Source: Taeniopygia guttata
Lineage: Eukaryota > Chordata > Aves > Passeriformes > Estrildidae
DNA length: 64,000 nt
NCBI RefSeq assembly: GCF_048771995.1
Contig: NC_133027.1
Span: 10,660,001-10,724,000 of the forward strand
Reading direction: 5' to 3'
In this document: positions 49,413-63,100 of the stretch, piece by piece
Layout of the letters: every line of letters begins with the position of its first letter
Position numbering within the stretch: position 1 is the stretch's first letter
The notes under the pieces: generated by a model
What the model was told of the DNA's origin: nothing
Seen by the model: the letters and a program-made list of their open reading frames with translations, nothing else
Database searches by the model: none
Made by a program: the position numbers and the translations under genes

Positions 49413-50088
49413 TCTCCCCTTCCCTTCCCTTCCCTTCCCTTCCCTTCCCTTCCCTTCCCTTCCCTTCCCTTCCCTTCCCTTCCCTTCCCTTCCCTTCCCT
49501 TCCCTTCCCTTCCCTTCCCTTCCCTTCCCTTCCCTTCCCTTCCCTTCCCTTCCCTTCCCTTCCCTTCCCTTCCCTTCCCTTCCCTTCCCTTCCCTTCCCT
49601 TCCCTTCCCTTCCCTTCCCTTCCCTTCCCTTCCCTTCCCTTCCCTTCCCTTCCCTTCCCTTCCCTTCCCTTCCCTTCCCTTCCCTTCCCTTCCCTTCCCT
49701 TCCCTTCCCTTCCCTTCCCTTCCCTTCCCTTCCCTTCCCTTCCCTTCCCTTCCCTTCCCTTCCCTTCCCTTCCCTTCCCTTCCCTTCCCTTCCCTTCCCT
49801 TCCCTTCCCTTCCCTTCCCTTCCCTTCCCTTCCCTTCCCTTCCCTTCCCTTCCCTTCCCTTCCCTTCCCTTCCCTTCCCTTCCCTTCCCTTCCCTTCCCT
49901 TCCCTTCCCTTCCCTTCCCTTCCCTTCCCTTCCCTTCCCTTCCCTTCCCTTCCCTTCCCTTCCCTTCCCTTCCCTTCCCTTCCCTCCCCTTCCCCTCCCC
50001 TCCCCTCCCCTCCCCTCCCCTCCCCTCCCCTCCCCTCCCCTCCCCTCCCCTCCCCTCCCCTCCCCTCCCCTCCCCTCCCCTCCCCTCC
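49413..50088. repeat. Very long (TTCCC)n then (TCCCC)n microsatellite
   Basis: About 565 bp of TTCCC repeats (49420-49984, 113 copies without an interruption that I can see), followed with a sharp border by about 100 bp of TCCCC repeats (49985-50088, about 20 copies). The bottom strand is all purine: GGGAA then GGGGA. No frame contains a stop codon, which explains the spurious 241-331 residue Leu-Pro-Phe-Pro-Ser or Gly-Arg-Glu-Gly-Lys repeat frames. Mirror-symmetric purine/pyrimidine tracts can form triplex DNA, and GGGG runs can form quadruplexes. Confidence 0.97.
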
Positions 50089-50152
50089 TTTTTTATCTTC
50101 AGTTACAATACTGAGAAATGGTGAAGTTAGAGAATTTGAGCTTTTCAGGCAG

Positions 50153-50171
50153 TTTTTTTTTTTTTTTTTTT
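50153..50171. repeat. T-run downstream of the pentanucleotide tract
   Basis: A run of about 19 T residues 65 bp after the microsatellite. Simple sequence; no element body can be tied to it. Confidence 0.7.
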
Positions 50172-53100
50172 GTGGCATACTTGAAAAGACAAATCTATAC
50201 ATTTCTAAAATGATAGTTTTACAATGGAAAATTCCTTATACTGATAATAAATTGTTCCGAATAAGTATTTTTATATAGGTTGGACAGTGTCTAACCTAGA
50301 AAGGTCAGTTTTGTTGTACTAAAATGGTACAGTTTGAGCTTATATATCAGCTAGAAAAGGACTGCCATGTTTGTCATCTAAAACATTACTGTGCCACCTA
50401 GAAAACCCTTTGAGCAGGCAGGAGTGAAGCCCCCAAAGACTTAGGCATCCCTCTTTCCCTTCTGTTGGTAATAAACTAACAGAGAGGCAAAGCTGGAAAC
50501 CACACTGTCTTTGTTCCTGGGGAGCAGGGCTGCCTCTGGGTGCTTCCCACATCCAGGGAGAGCGGCTGAGCTCTTGGCAGCTCTCCTGCTCCCCACTGAC
50601 CTTGGGCTAATGCTGCACCACGGGGTCACCGGACAGCACATTGATCACCCTGGAAGTGCCAGTTTCTCAAGGGTTACACAAACAACCTCCAGTCATTAAA
50701 ACTAACTATAAAAAAAGCCCCATTCTCCTTTTTTCTAAGTGGCTGAGTCACTGTTTGAGAATGGAAGGTGGACAAAACCACTGAATTAACTTGTCTTAAT
50801 AAATAATTTATTTACTTCTATTTATCAGGCCTTGTAGATGACAGCAGAAGTGGAGATGGATGCGAATACCCTCTGTTTAGAGCTATTACAATGACTATTT
50901 TTTTCATGTTCAAATTAGAGCTAACTCCAGTTAACACTTCAGAATAAAGAAAAGGGATTTTCTCTACAAATGATGTACTAAACTTGTTTTATTCTGATGC
51001 TGAAACCTGAGTCGTGGCTGAAGGAGTAATAACCTCACATATACTATGAAACAGATTCTAGCTTAAGAAGAAGCATATTTAAGCTGGCTGAAATAGTAGG
51101 GATTTATATGATATTTTCATAAAAATGTCCCTTCATACTGAAGTTCAGTTTTTAATTGACCGGAATATCAGAACCTTGACTAGCTTGCAACTGTTCGGAC
51201 AAAAGTAGATGTCACTTTTTAAGAGGAACAGAATTTCTATATAAACACAAACATTCTAGAAATAAAGGTCTGAAATATTTTAATTTGGAAAAAAATTAAG
51301 ACAAAAAATATTTTTTTACTGAAATTTGCTGTGTTGACCAAAAAAACCTAACCAACAAATTAAAAAAAAAAGTCAAGAATTTAAATGTTGTGGATTGGAA
51401 TGTACATCTTTAAAGAGAACTGAGAATTCACTCAGTATAATAATATTGAAAAAGTAGAAATAATTCTTACTTTCATTTTTTGAGCACTGTATGAAAAACA
51501 AAATTAGTAAGACCTTACCTTTTTTTTTTTTTCCTTTCTTTTCACAATGCAAAATCTAATTTAGTTGTAAGGAAATTTCAGAAGACTGTTCTTGTGTGGT
51601 GGACATTCCCAGTGTAATAACTGCACACCTGAACCTCTAGGATCCTGATCTTTTGCATTTTATTAAGAGGACGGATGTGAAGCCTGTGTAATGCTAGATA
51701 AAATTATGAATTGCAGTGGTGGCTTTTAAACTTTCTGAAATGTTCACCTGTTCATAAAAAATTACTATGATGGTACAAAATTTTATCTCTTTGTAGATGA
51801 TAATTCTGTTCTGCCGAAAAATGAATAAAATTAATACAATAAAATTAATTAATTGTTAATGCAATTAAACAGATTTCAGAGTGTCTATCTTAAATGCTCC
51901 AGTGACCTATAACAGAAGTTGCATGACTTAAAAGAAGCCTGTGTTTATTTCAAATATTGAAATGTTCCAATGTCTAAATAATGGGGGTAAATAAAAGATG
52001 CCCCAGTTTCTGTAGTGTTGCACTCTAAGATGCATCACATTTGGTTGAACTTACTCATTCTCTGGGATCATGAAAAGAAGATCAATTCAGACAGCTTGCC
52101 ACTATTACAGATATGCCTTCTTTTTAGTTACGTTTTCTCTGCAAATGACCCCTTTCACTGCAGGACATGAAGATGCAACTTATGTACAATAATGGATTAG
52201 CCAGTAAGATTTCTGGACTTGATTCATTAATGTTTCATGCACCACAGGCAGAAGCTGATACCAGATTTGACTTCCTAGCTGACTTTTAATAAGTGTTACA
52301 TCCTTTTAAAGGGCAAAATAAACTTTCCAATATCTGTGAAACAGCATTTCTTACAAGAAGCAATGGGCCTTTCGCAGCACTTGAATGCTTAGGTTAGAAT
52401 TCATGTGCTTTGCGTTTTAAATTTAGATTCTCTGCCACATCTTGTAAAGGACTCTTGGGAGCTTGAATACACAGTTTTGAAGAAAATTCTCTGCTTTATT
52501 GGTGTTTGTGTTTTCTTTGTAAACTGCAATGGAACCTGGTAACCCATGGAGGAAATTTGCAGCTCCAGTTTTAAGCTATAGCTGAGAGAGAGGAGGTTAT
52601 TCTGAACTCAACACTTAGAGCTTGAGATTGATGCTTTCATATGTAATTTTAAATTCATAAAAAGCATAAATAGACCTTCTTTCCTTCACCTTAAATTGCA
52701 GCAGATATGGTGATAAAAATTGTTTGCTGAAAGAGTACCAGGATCTGTGGAGAAATACAAAGGTTTCAGCAAGCTTTTTGCTGGAGAAGAGCTGAGTTAT
52801 CCTGTCCTCTCAGACCTTGAGGAAAACAGTTAGAAATTTGATACATTAGGACTAAGGGGAAATAACAAAATCTTATTTTCTGAGGAGATCTTTTTTGTAT
52901 TGGTTTGTGTTTAACTGGAAAAAAAAAAAAAAGAAGCAATAAGAGCTGGGTAGACAGCTGGGTTAACAGTAGGCAAGCACTTGCAGCCTGGTGACATTTG
53001 TGAAAATAACAATATTTTTCATTTGTAGACTCTTCATTTAGGCAGCCAAGCTTTACAAGCAAGTGAGATCCCTGCAGAGTGAGATCCTTTCAAAAAGTAA

Positions 53101-53278
53101 ACTAATGTATCTTCATACCAGATGCCTTTTTCCTTGCTCATTTATGTCTCTTTCATGCTACCCTGTGTACTTTTTTGAGCTTTTCTGACCTATTGTATAT
53201 TTTTTTAAAATGACTGACAGATGTTGTGGATTGAATGTCTATGGTACCAATTTATAAGCCAGTCAGTTCTGCAGAGGA
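50172..53278. other. Gene-poor flank, nothing recognised
   Basis: AT-rich unique DNA with A or T runs (51362-51371, 51520-51532, 52918-52932). No gene-like structure is seen. Confidence 0.4.
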
Positions 53279-53372
53279 AAACAAACAAACAAACAAGCAA
53301 CTTCCAAACAAAAACAAACAAAACCAAACAACCAACCAACCAAAAACCCAAACCAAAAACAAAAAGAAAGAA
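53279..53372. repeat. CAAA/CCAA simple repeat
   Basis: Degenerate CAAA, CAAAA and CCAA units, all A and C except for a few bases, about 94 bp long. Both frames over it give artefactual peptides. Confidence 0.85.
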
Positions 53373-54584
53373 AAAACCTAGGTCCACATCCTTGGCTTTA
53401 TGCTCTTTGCTTTCTCCAGCTCCTGCAATCTGACTTAATTTCACTGTCTCCTTCAATACTTATAAAAGTTGTGCTCACCTCAGACCTGACCTGCAGCAGC
53501 TCTTCCTGCTGCCAACTTGTAGTAAAATTTATTGACTTATTCTATCAGATGCCATGAAACAATGCCAGCAATTTCTCCAGTGTTATCTATATGTGATCAA
53601 ACAGCACTTAAATTACCCACACTGAGCAAAAATATGTTATTTTCTCTTGAATATTTTTAACCTGCAATGTCTACTGGAAGCATTCTTGTTTGACAACGGA
53701 ACTTTTAGGCGGAAGCTTGTCAAAAGGAATACTTGACAAGCCAACATTCAAAAGTGCTGGGAAAAGGAATCTTATTGTATACTTCAGAATTTTGTAGTAT
53801 CATTTGCTTTAGAGGTCAGCCAGCTAAAGTTATTTATTGTTCAAAAGGTGTTTTTAATCAATTTGAAAAAGTATGGCTTCTCTCCAAGTATGCCTCCCTT
53901 CTCCACAAGCACCAGTTACTAGGATTAAAGGAGTTTAAATAACAACAAACCAAGCTTTGTATTTGTGCCTTGTGTCAATTCACACTGCGGTAGGAAAAGG
54001 AACATTGATTTTTCTTTTGTTACAATGCACTTAAAATGTTACTATGCAATTACAGTAAAGTAGGAAAAAATCATCTTGCAGTATTTACAGATACACCCCA
54101 AAATCCTCCAAGCCCTCTGTTTCACAGTGCTTTGCACCTAGGGTCTCTGATCACTCATTCCTTAAAATCCTCCTAAGGACATGTCAACATTTGCAGTGGA
54201 GTGAGGCAGATATGCCTGTGCTCCTGGAAATGGAAGTCAGTAAAATCTTTGTGTGTATCAGCACCCTGCAGACACACTGACAGGAATCCATAAAGAGGAC
54301 AGTCACATTCATGCCTTGCTGTGACCAGGCCTCTTTGAACCTGCTTGAAACCTTTTTCTCTTGATGCAGCTCTGCCTAAATGCAGTGATGTGCTTTGCAA
54401 ACCAGTGCAGCTGTCCCTGCATCACACTCTTGCACGTCTCCACCAATATGAGTGGGACTCTTGCACCAACAATAAACTATAATGTATTGTACTTATTTTT
54501 TTTGTTTCTTTCTTTTCTGAAAATGTCACACATTTTGTTGCATTTACATTAACCCGACTTCCCCTTTAGGCAGAGAATGCTATT
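53373..54584. other. Gene-poor flank, nothing recognised
   Basis: Unique sequence without recognised features. Confidence 0.4.
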
Positions 54585-54690
54585 AGCATCTACAAATGAG
54601 TAATTGAGGCACAAAAAGGTCAAGTGATGCACCTATGGTCACAGAGAAAGTCCAGGGAAGGTATAATCACCTTGGTAACTTGAACCATCT
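54585..54690 (-). mobile_element. MIR-like SINE fragment (ancient), reverse orientation
   Basis: The order ACAAATGAGTAATTGAGGCA, CAAAAAGGTCAAGTGATGCA, CCTATGGTCACAGAGAAAG parallels the reverse complement of the MIR core (ACAGATGAGGAAACTGAGGC, AGAGAGGTTAAGTAACTTGC, CCAAGGTCACACAGC). It is diverged but collinear over about 70-80 bp, which is more than chance would give. Confidence 0.65.
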
Positions 54691-56759
54691 ACCTCCATCG
54701 AACTCAAACCCCTTGAGCTGTCCATTTCCTTTCACTGATGTACTGAACAGCAGTGCCAAAATAATTTAAGCAGCATCCCAGGACAAATTAAATGCTTCAA
54801 ATACCTTGCCCCATCTTCAGATTAGCACACCCTTTCTTTACTTCTGCCAGGTTATAAAGATGTGCCAGCAAACAGATCAAATTCTATACTTGTTCTAAAC
54901 ATGAGCAAACTTTGTGGTTGCCCAGTTGCAGTTGTTGGCAGAAGTTTGCTTAAACTCAGAGAATGCTGGTCAACTGCTGCATCTTCATGTGTTGCACACT
55001 GTTTTATTACATGTTGTCTAAGTTACAATTCAACATACAGCATGAAAGAAAAAAAATCTGAAAGGCAAAAGGGAATAAAGGCACCGCAGGTCAGTAGGAG
55101 TTTACATGCATAAAGAAAACTCCAGCTACAGTCAATAGGAATTTTGCTTTTGGCTTCAGAGGAGCCAGATTTTCACCCACAGATCTTCTGTGGGATGTGT
55201 TCTCATCTTCCAAAAATCTGCATTGCTTATTTTATTTGCCTTTTTTTAAGTGTGGTGGTAGAAAATGTGTTCAATAACAAATTGCTAATCACAGTGCAGT
55301 TATTTAGATGTATTACTCTTCTTTTTCATAACTTGGTCTATTATGTTTATTTTTATCCAAGTTCTTTCTTCCTTGCTTCCCTTTTTTCTTTTCCATAGTG
55401 GCTTTAGTGACTTCTGCAGAGTTTTATAAACTTACCTTCTTTCAGTAAACTATTTGAAAATAACCATACTTTTATAATTAAAATTTTTCTTACTCCTTCC
55501 CCACAAACATGTTGTCAGCTATGTAAAAGCTAAACAATCAAGTGGTATTTATTTAATTATGATTTTATGTAGTTATTTAAGACAGTTTATTAGGTTAGGT
55601 TATTTAAACCTAGCTATGTTTAAAAAAATATGCACTGTACAGAATTACATCAAATTTGTATAGTCCATAACATTAGAATATTATATCAGCATTTTGGTTC
55701 TGCATCAATATTTCAGAGATTTTTTACTTATGGTGAAGATGAAGACTTCATAGAGAAATCCCAATAACTTTAACAATAGTCTGCCTGTAGAATGTCTGTC
55801 TTACTGAATAAAGTAACCAAATGCAATAAGACTCTAAATATTATGCCCTTAATATTGTATGAGCATTGTTGATCCCTCTTCAGTCCTTCTACATTCAAAA
55901 GTATGCTGGGAGAAAAATTGTCCATATAAACTAAGACAGGCTGGAATTCAGTTCATAATTAAGGCAGAAAGGGCTCAGAAATCATCTCTTGCATGGAGTA
56001 TTGATATCTTTCAGCTGGTTGTGCCAGGGAAAGCCCCTTCTGTGGTGTTAGTCCTGCTCCATGTAAGTGGGACTGCTCTGAGCTTTGCATCTGATTCCCA
56101 CGCTGCCCCAGCCAGCAGAACTGAGCTGGCACATGGGAGTGGAAATAACCTGTGCCAGGTACAGGACTGCTGTGGAGCAGTGCAGAGGAGCAGGAGCTGC
56201 ATCACAGCTCAGTCCTGGGAGCTGCCTCTGGGGCAACACCAGTGCCTGTGCTTGGAGTAAGGCCATGGCTGATTCCTAAGTAAGCTGGTGGTGCTCGCTG
56301 TAGTTTTTAGGATATTCCATGTGATCTACCCCCATTGGCCTGGATGAGAATGCAAACCAGGGAACTTGGCTCTTTACAGGTTAAGTAGCTGGAACTCTTT
56401 GGTATTGGCTGCAGTGAAAAACTGCTGGCTGTGGATGTAGAAACGATTACTACTAGGGTATTGAAATTATACTAGTTGATTAAAGTAGAAAGTCGTTTCA
56501 TTTGCATTCTCAGAACTTTGTTGAAGAGTTCTTTAAGAAGTGCAGCAGGGGGGATTAAAGAAAAAAATGCGGGAAGGACAGAGGAATTTTAATGTTTTAC
56601 TATCCTGAGTTTTTATAGGAATGGTGCTATTAATGGCTTAGTGAATGCTTGTTTGTCTCCATGTGAAGGAAGATGGATGTGTGAAGAGTCACCCAAGTTC
56701 CAGGGAGAAACTGAGCAAGACAGATTAGTCCCACCTCAGCCTGACACCTGGGGCACATC
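54691..56759. other. Gene-poor flank, nothing specific recognised
   Basis: Unique sequence. The GC-richer part at about 55985-56260 carries overlapping frames of 64-133 residues on both strands with no domain; no splice-bounded exon can be defended. Confidence 0.4.
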
Positions 56760-57110
56760 TTTATCTAGGGGGGTAAATGGATCAGAATGTTACCGCCCGT
56801 TTATTTATTCTCCTTCTGTTTGGAGACTTTCCCTGATTAATTACTCTCTAGTAATTGCTGCTGTTAACTAATGTCAAATCTAATTAACCTGGAGTCCCTT
56901 CATCCAGTACCTTCAGCACCCCTTTGCAAAGACGAGAAGGTCATCAGCAAGGAGGTTCTGAGGATGGCCACACTTTACCCATTCGTTTATTTGCTTTGGG
57001 CCTTGTTTGCTATTCCTGCTGCAATGCCTGGCGACAGCTTTCTAGAATTCCCATCAAGTCTAATTGGCCTGCTGAAGCAGCAGTGAACACAAGATTTAAG
57101 AAATGTTTTC
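56760..57110. promoter_or_regulatory. Candidate enhancer with clustered TAATTA-type sites
   Basis: A non-repetitive block whose first half packs GATTAATTAC, CTAGTAATTGC, GTTAACTAATG and TCTAATTAACC into about 55 bp. It goes on into a GC-balanced part with GACGAGAAGG, CATTCGTTTATTTG and CTAATTGGCC. Short open frames cross it (71-76 residues) but lack any coding signal. The texture is that of a conserved developmental enhancer; this is inference. Confidence 0.35.
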
Positions 57111-60100
57111 TTTAAAAACTTCTGGTCCTACAGACACTTTGAGATCAAGTTTCACTCTGCTGAAATCACACACGATTCCCTGTGATTTTCATGAGAAATA
57201 CTGCAAGAAAGTATTAAAAGAGAAACATGTCTCTGTGGTTTGGAGGGACTGATGGCCAGGGGGGTTGAAGAGTGGGTGGTGGTAACATAGCAAGGCATCT
57301 ACAGAATCTTTAAAGGTTGCCAAAATTAACACATACAAGGTATTCAGTATCAAAGTTTTCAATATTTGGCTCCATAAACACAATACCGGTTGCAAAAACA
57401 AAGCTAAGGATTTCATGCTGATTACTTAAATAAAAATTGTTTAATTATGAACATTTGGGAAATGAAGTTATGAAGGACTGACCAATATTGCTATGGCTTC
57501 CTAGTGTTCATAGCATACTGTGAACACTGTGCCAGCATCTCACTGTGTAAAGCATTGTAGATCCATCTATGGTAAACAGTCCTAAGGCTCAGTGTGCCTC
57601 GGGCAGATGGCTCCATGCAGAAGGAGGTCTCCCATCATTAAAGCCTATGGCTTTTAGCTCCACTAAAGAGTGGGCTTTCCAGTCCAAAAAAAGCTACCAG
57701 CATTGTCTGTGGAGAGCCTGATCAGGGATGTCAAGATTTTTTTCTGCTTTTAGGTATTTTCATAGATCAGCACTAGAAGATTTATTTCAGAAAATGAATA
57801 GGAATAATTCAAGTTGTGTTACTATTCCAGAAATACTGGGTAACACTTCAGATTCATGGCAAAGATCTGTTTTTTTTTTTTTCTTTATGGTTTTCTAAGA
57901 TTAATACTGAAATACGCATCTCTTGGAAATGTTGGTCCTGGATTACTCATGTCTGTGTCTGACTTTTCAACCTCTCCTGTCCATCCCTCTGACTGGCTGC
58001 AAACCATTTTTCTGACTCGATTGCTTTATCTCACCATTTACAACTCTCATAGATACAACTTCCAGTTGAAATTTTGGCAACATAAATGAGAGGTACAGAA
58101 TGACTATGATATTAGAGTAACGAGTTCTATGTTCTCAAAAACACAGTCTGAGGTCACATCATTTACACTAGAGTAGCAGTGGAGCATATGTCCAGTCAGT
58201 CACCACTTAACAACTGGTGAGCTATTGGTATGACTACTATTACCACCTATTAAGGCTTTTCACCCATAAGTTGGATAGTGGAAAATCACATAAAGCTAAT
58301 ATATTGAATGCTCTGTCCTGCCCTGTTGTATGAGAAAAAGAATTGTTTATTAAGTAAATTCTGCACTTTAGAATCTAGCATTACAAGGTAAACTACCTTT
58401 AATTTTAATTTGCTGTAAAAAATTTAAATTGCAGCAGTTCAGTTGTTGTTTCACAAAAATTTTGATATTTTTACTGAGAAGAAAAGAAAGGTGAGGGTAA
58501 CAGGTATCTAGAGTTTGAAGACTTTTAAAGCATTGTGTATAAGTCATTCCCAACTAGAAATCCAAGATGTAACATTAATCTTCCAATTAAATGAGTCTAC
58601 TGTAATTACTTTCTGGGTTGAAGGCAGGTATGTTTTATCACAATACTCCTTGTGCTTCCCGTGCTGTCACCTTATTTACATCTTTGAACTATGCTCCTTT
58701 TCTTCCCTGCAACTCTTCTGTTATGAAAATTCTAAACCATATCACTCTTAATGGCCACACCTCATTACTGAATTAAACCATTACACATAGTGTTTTCAGG
58801 ACACAAATTTATTCATGACTCATATTTGATTGCTAGTGCGGTGCCTGATGTATTTGCCTGGATGATTTAATATTTTCCCTAAATGATCACTGGGCATACT
58901 CTTTGGGTTTGAAAATATCAGGCACTAGTTCCACTATCTGGTTTGGGCACATCCATCCCACTTAAAAAGCTAGGAGTCCTCAGAAATACACAAGTAATTT
59001 ATTCCCATCATACTGCAGTTCTTTTGTAGAGATTGGCTTGGATAGGTCACTTTGCACTCTTTTCTTCTCAGAAGTCCATTAGGAGTCATTCAGAATTAGA
59101 TAATGTTATTCAATGTTAATTTTTAAATAGCTAACATTAGGATTGTGTTCTGCTTTAATTTCCTACAAAGGCAAAGCCAAAGGAAGATACAAAACTGAAG
59201 AAAAATATATTCCTAACATTTCTAAGGGAAACACATCATCACCAGCAGCAGAACACTAAACCTTCTTGGTGTATGGACTGGAATTCCTAGATTTCCTGTG
59301 AACAATAAGGAAGATGAAATTTCTGCCACAATCTAAAGCAAGAAAGGAACACTTGTTGCAGCTTTACACAAATGAGTATATTTGACATAAAAGATGCTGT
59401 TATTATTAATTTTAGCTATTCATATAAAATATTGTTAGATTGTTAACAAAAAATATATGTGCAAATATCTGGTTTTCATTTATGTGATACTAAAGCCTTA
59501 GGAATACTTGCCACCTTGAAGAAAGACAGTCTTTTGTCCTATAATTCTCTTACCTTTCCTGTGCAATTACTAATATGAACAGTTGGAAAATGGCAGAATT
59601 CCTTCAATTATGATGTCCACAGTGTCAATGATGTCAAAGTGAATAAATTTGAAGAAAAAACTTATTCCCCTCCCTTGTCCTTTCCCCTTCCTTCCCCTCC
59701 CATCCCAACAGTACAGAACAAATCATAATAGAAAAGGAAATATGGCAGGAGGTGTAGCCAGATAACATCTGGCTGAGAAGCTCAACTTCTGGAGCTCTGA
59801 AACTGCTTCTATAATGGCAAGTTAAAGATTACCTGGAAACATTCCCAGACACTGAAACTCTGCACTGTAAAATTGTTAGCACAGACCCTGGAATGGCTTT
59901 GACCCTCTCCCGCTAACCCCTTCCCAAGCATTCCTAGATAATGTGCAGGAGTCAAAATTGCTGGAGGATCATTGCCAGGAGGCAGTTTGGGTGGAGTTAC
60001 AATTTAAGCTAAAAAACCTTAATTTCATAGATGTGGGCAAACTGTGCCACTTGGCCAGCCCAGGGGTCTTGGCACTGTTCAGTTTCCTGGTACAGATTTT

Positions 60101-63100
60101 ACCTGAAACTTCCAAGATCTGTCCACACCTACAGCTGGTTCTGGCACAGATTAGATTCTGTTTTTCTGGAAATATTTCTAGGTGGTCTATTGCAAGTGCT
60201 CATGAGATTGCTATTCTGAAGATATTTTGATATATATTTACAATTTATGTTATATCTGAGTGTTTCACAGATACTTTTAACTTACCTGACTACACAAGAT
60301 GTATAAACAGACCAGGATTATGAACATATTCTGGAATAAAAAGACATTTTCAAAGCCACCTTCCCCCCCACACACTCAGAAACACCCAACCCCCTTCTAC
60401 CTATGATATTTTTAATTCTCAAAATATAGCAATGTCAATGCCCAAATCCTTTGCAGTCATACTGAGTCTATAATTTAAGACACCAAAAAAATTTTAAGGA
60501 AAAATAATGGTAAAGAGCATTTTCCAACTCCATTTTACCTCTTCCACAACACTGTGCAAATGGAATGGCTTATTACTCTAATTCCCTCATAAAGATACCT
60601 CTTGCCAGAGCTACAGTATCTCTGAAAACATGACTTAGCTACAGATATCAGTACTACATGCTCAGATTTTATACTGATGTCTCTCGGAACAGAAATCTTC
60701 CCTTATTAGTCGTTCTTATACTTTTAATTAGTATTGTTAATGCAAAAAGTGACAACAGTCAGATACAGTTATACATATAGGTATGCATTTGTTTGTTTCC
60801 TCTCCAGCAGCAGTTATACTAACAAACTCTTTGTTTTTCTTTTGGATCTTAATCTAACAAGAAAAAAATTAGTTAAGATGTTAAAAAACCTCTTTACTGC
60901 AAAAGGCTTTCTAGTATATTTACATCAGTTGATCTATACCAAGAAATCTCTTTAAATATAGACAAGTGCTAATGTTCATACATGCTCAACAAAAAGAAAA
61001 ACTTCTTGTTAAAGGTCTTCAGCATTCAAAATATGTGTGAGGGAAATTTTCAGGGTAGTTTAACATGAAAAATTCTGAACAATGCCTTTCACTGTAATGA
61101 AGACAGAATATAGGCAAAGCCTTTTAAGAGTCATTGTATTTTCCAGGTGCCTTCAGCAGTTGCCTTTATGCAAAGCAAGTTACAGGGGGGTTATCCATTG
61201 TATACAAAAGTACTTTTTTTTTTTTTCCCTAGAAGTTGCATGTATTTCTGTTTCACGTGACAGATTCATCTCTGTGTCTTCTGGCACCTTAGATCTTCAC
61301 AAGATCTTTCATCACCAAAGAGAAAGACATGTTAATACCAGTGGGTTTGCTATAGGATTTCTACCTTTGGATAATAAAGCTCAACCAATTGCACCAATTT
61401 AGCTGCTCTATTTAGAAATACCACAACATGATATTGGCAATACTGTATAAAAATGGCAAGTTTTTGTCACTCTTAAGATGTAATTGATGTGCTTAGGATA
61501 ACTGCAACCTAAAAACTAGCTTCTAAACTATGAGACAGGCCTTTCCAGTGACATGCAAATATACTCCAGAGGAAAGTAGTTTATGAAAGAGCAAAAAGCA
61601 GACAGGAGGAGGAGAAGTAAGGCAATGGATAGATTTATAACAGATTCAGCTGCAAAAATCTTGGGAACTTGCAGCCTAGTACAATTGTGGCTTGCATCCT
61701 TGGGTGCTTCTTTGACTTGTTTCAGATATGAAGTCAAGGAAAACTGTGGGTACTCACTGAATGTTTAAATCTTGTACATTGTTGTTCTTTCTTTCTCTTT
61801 CAAGCATCAAACCTAACAAAAAATCTTGCTATGCACATATAAAAAACTCCACCCCTACCAAGCTTCCAATTTTCATGCTGTCCAAGGAGCTGAATGAAAT
61901 TCCTTTATACAATTTTTTTATTCCTGATCCATATAACTGACTTAATTTAGGGTAAGAATTAATTCACTGGTCAAAATTTCTGAGGGGATTGCTTGCAAAA
62001 ATGGGCATTTTATTTTAATAAAACTTACTGAATTCTGTTGAGCTGATTAATAACACTAATATATCCAGAAAGTCTGAAACAAAAAGCAGCTGTCATATTA
62101 AAAGCAAAAGAAATTACTTATCAGTTATGACTAGTTTGTGATCAGAAACCATTTAATTACAGGAACAATTTGTGCAAGATTTGAGAAAAAAAAAGTAAGA
62201 ATAAATATTAATTAAATTTGGAAAAAATAAATAAATAAGTCAATAAATTAGCAATCATATTTTTAGCTTGAGTTAACCTCCTGTTAGGTAAAGCAGTGTG
62301 CTGAGATATTACAAAGAGTATAAAAGCTATCCTCCATATCTGGAGTTGATAACATGCTGTGTCTCGCCACACCATTTAAGCAATAATTTCACTCCTAATT
62401 CTGTTTTTAGAGAATTGTGCCTCAAAAACTCCTGTAGCCAAATCAAGCTATAAATGAGCTATAACTTTAAAACATTAAAAAAATTGCAAATAAATATAAT
62501 AAATTCTCCATTAATATCAATCTTTCCATCAGAACTGTGTGGCTATGAGAGAGACTAACCCGAACAGAAGTTACCAAAAGGTAATGCAGAGTAAAAATTC
62601 CCTGCAGCCTTAAAAATCCTGAATATTTCCATTACTAATCATCCACACACGCGCTTCATCAGTCAAGAGAAGTTCAGCAGTGGAATGGAGAAACAGAAAT
62701 TGTCAACTTTGTTTTGCATTCACATGGATGAATTTGGCTCTTGAAGGACTGCAGAAAAGTATATACAAAGTGGATACTTAAACTGTTACATTTGTTGATT
62801 TCTGTCAACCAATATCTTGGAATGCTCCACAGCTGACAAGGTTAGAGCAGAATCGAAAAAGTCAGTAACAGTTTACAATATTTATTAATAAAATAAGCAA
62901 AAAATTCTTAAAATATTTGTCATCACACAACAGCATATGTTATTAGGTCTTTTGTACTGTGTGACTTGATCAGAATTTCCCCCTCTGCTTTAAACTGCTA
63001 TTTGCACTTACTCACATTTCTTAAGATGTCACCTATTTAAAACACAATTTGGATATATGTGCTTCCAGAAAATGTAGCCTCAATTGAATTATCTTTCCTT

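Noticed and set aside
49283-50278. Open frames of 331, 280 and 241 residues with Leu-Pro-Phe-Pro-Ser or Gly-Arg-Glu-Gly-Lys repeats
   Set aside because: They are translations of the TTCCC/TCCCC microsatellite, which lacks stops in every frame; there is no domain or gene context.
53279-53372. Regularly spaced repeats suggesting an array
   Set aside because: Units are 4-5 bp CAAA/CCAA without spacers; simple sequence, not a CRISPR-type array, and the DNA is vertebrate.
56641-57115. Chain of short frames (76, 71 and 63 residues)
   Set aside because: They overlap a likely non-coding element, and no frame continues through with splice sites.
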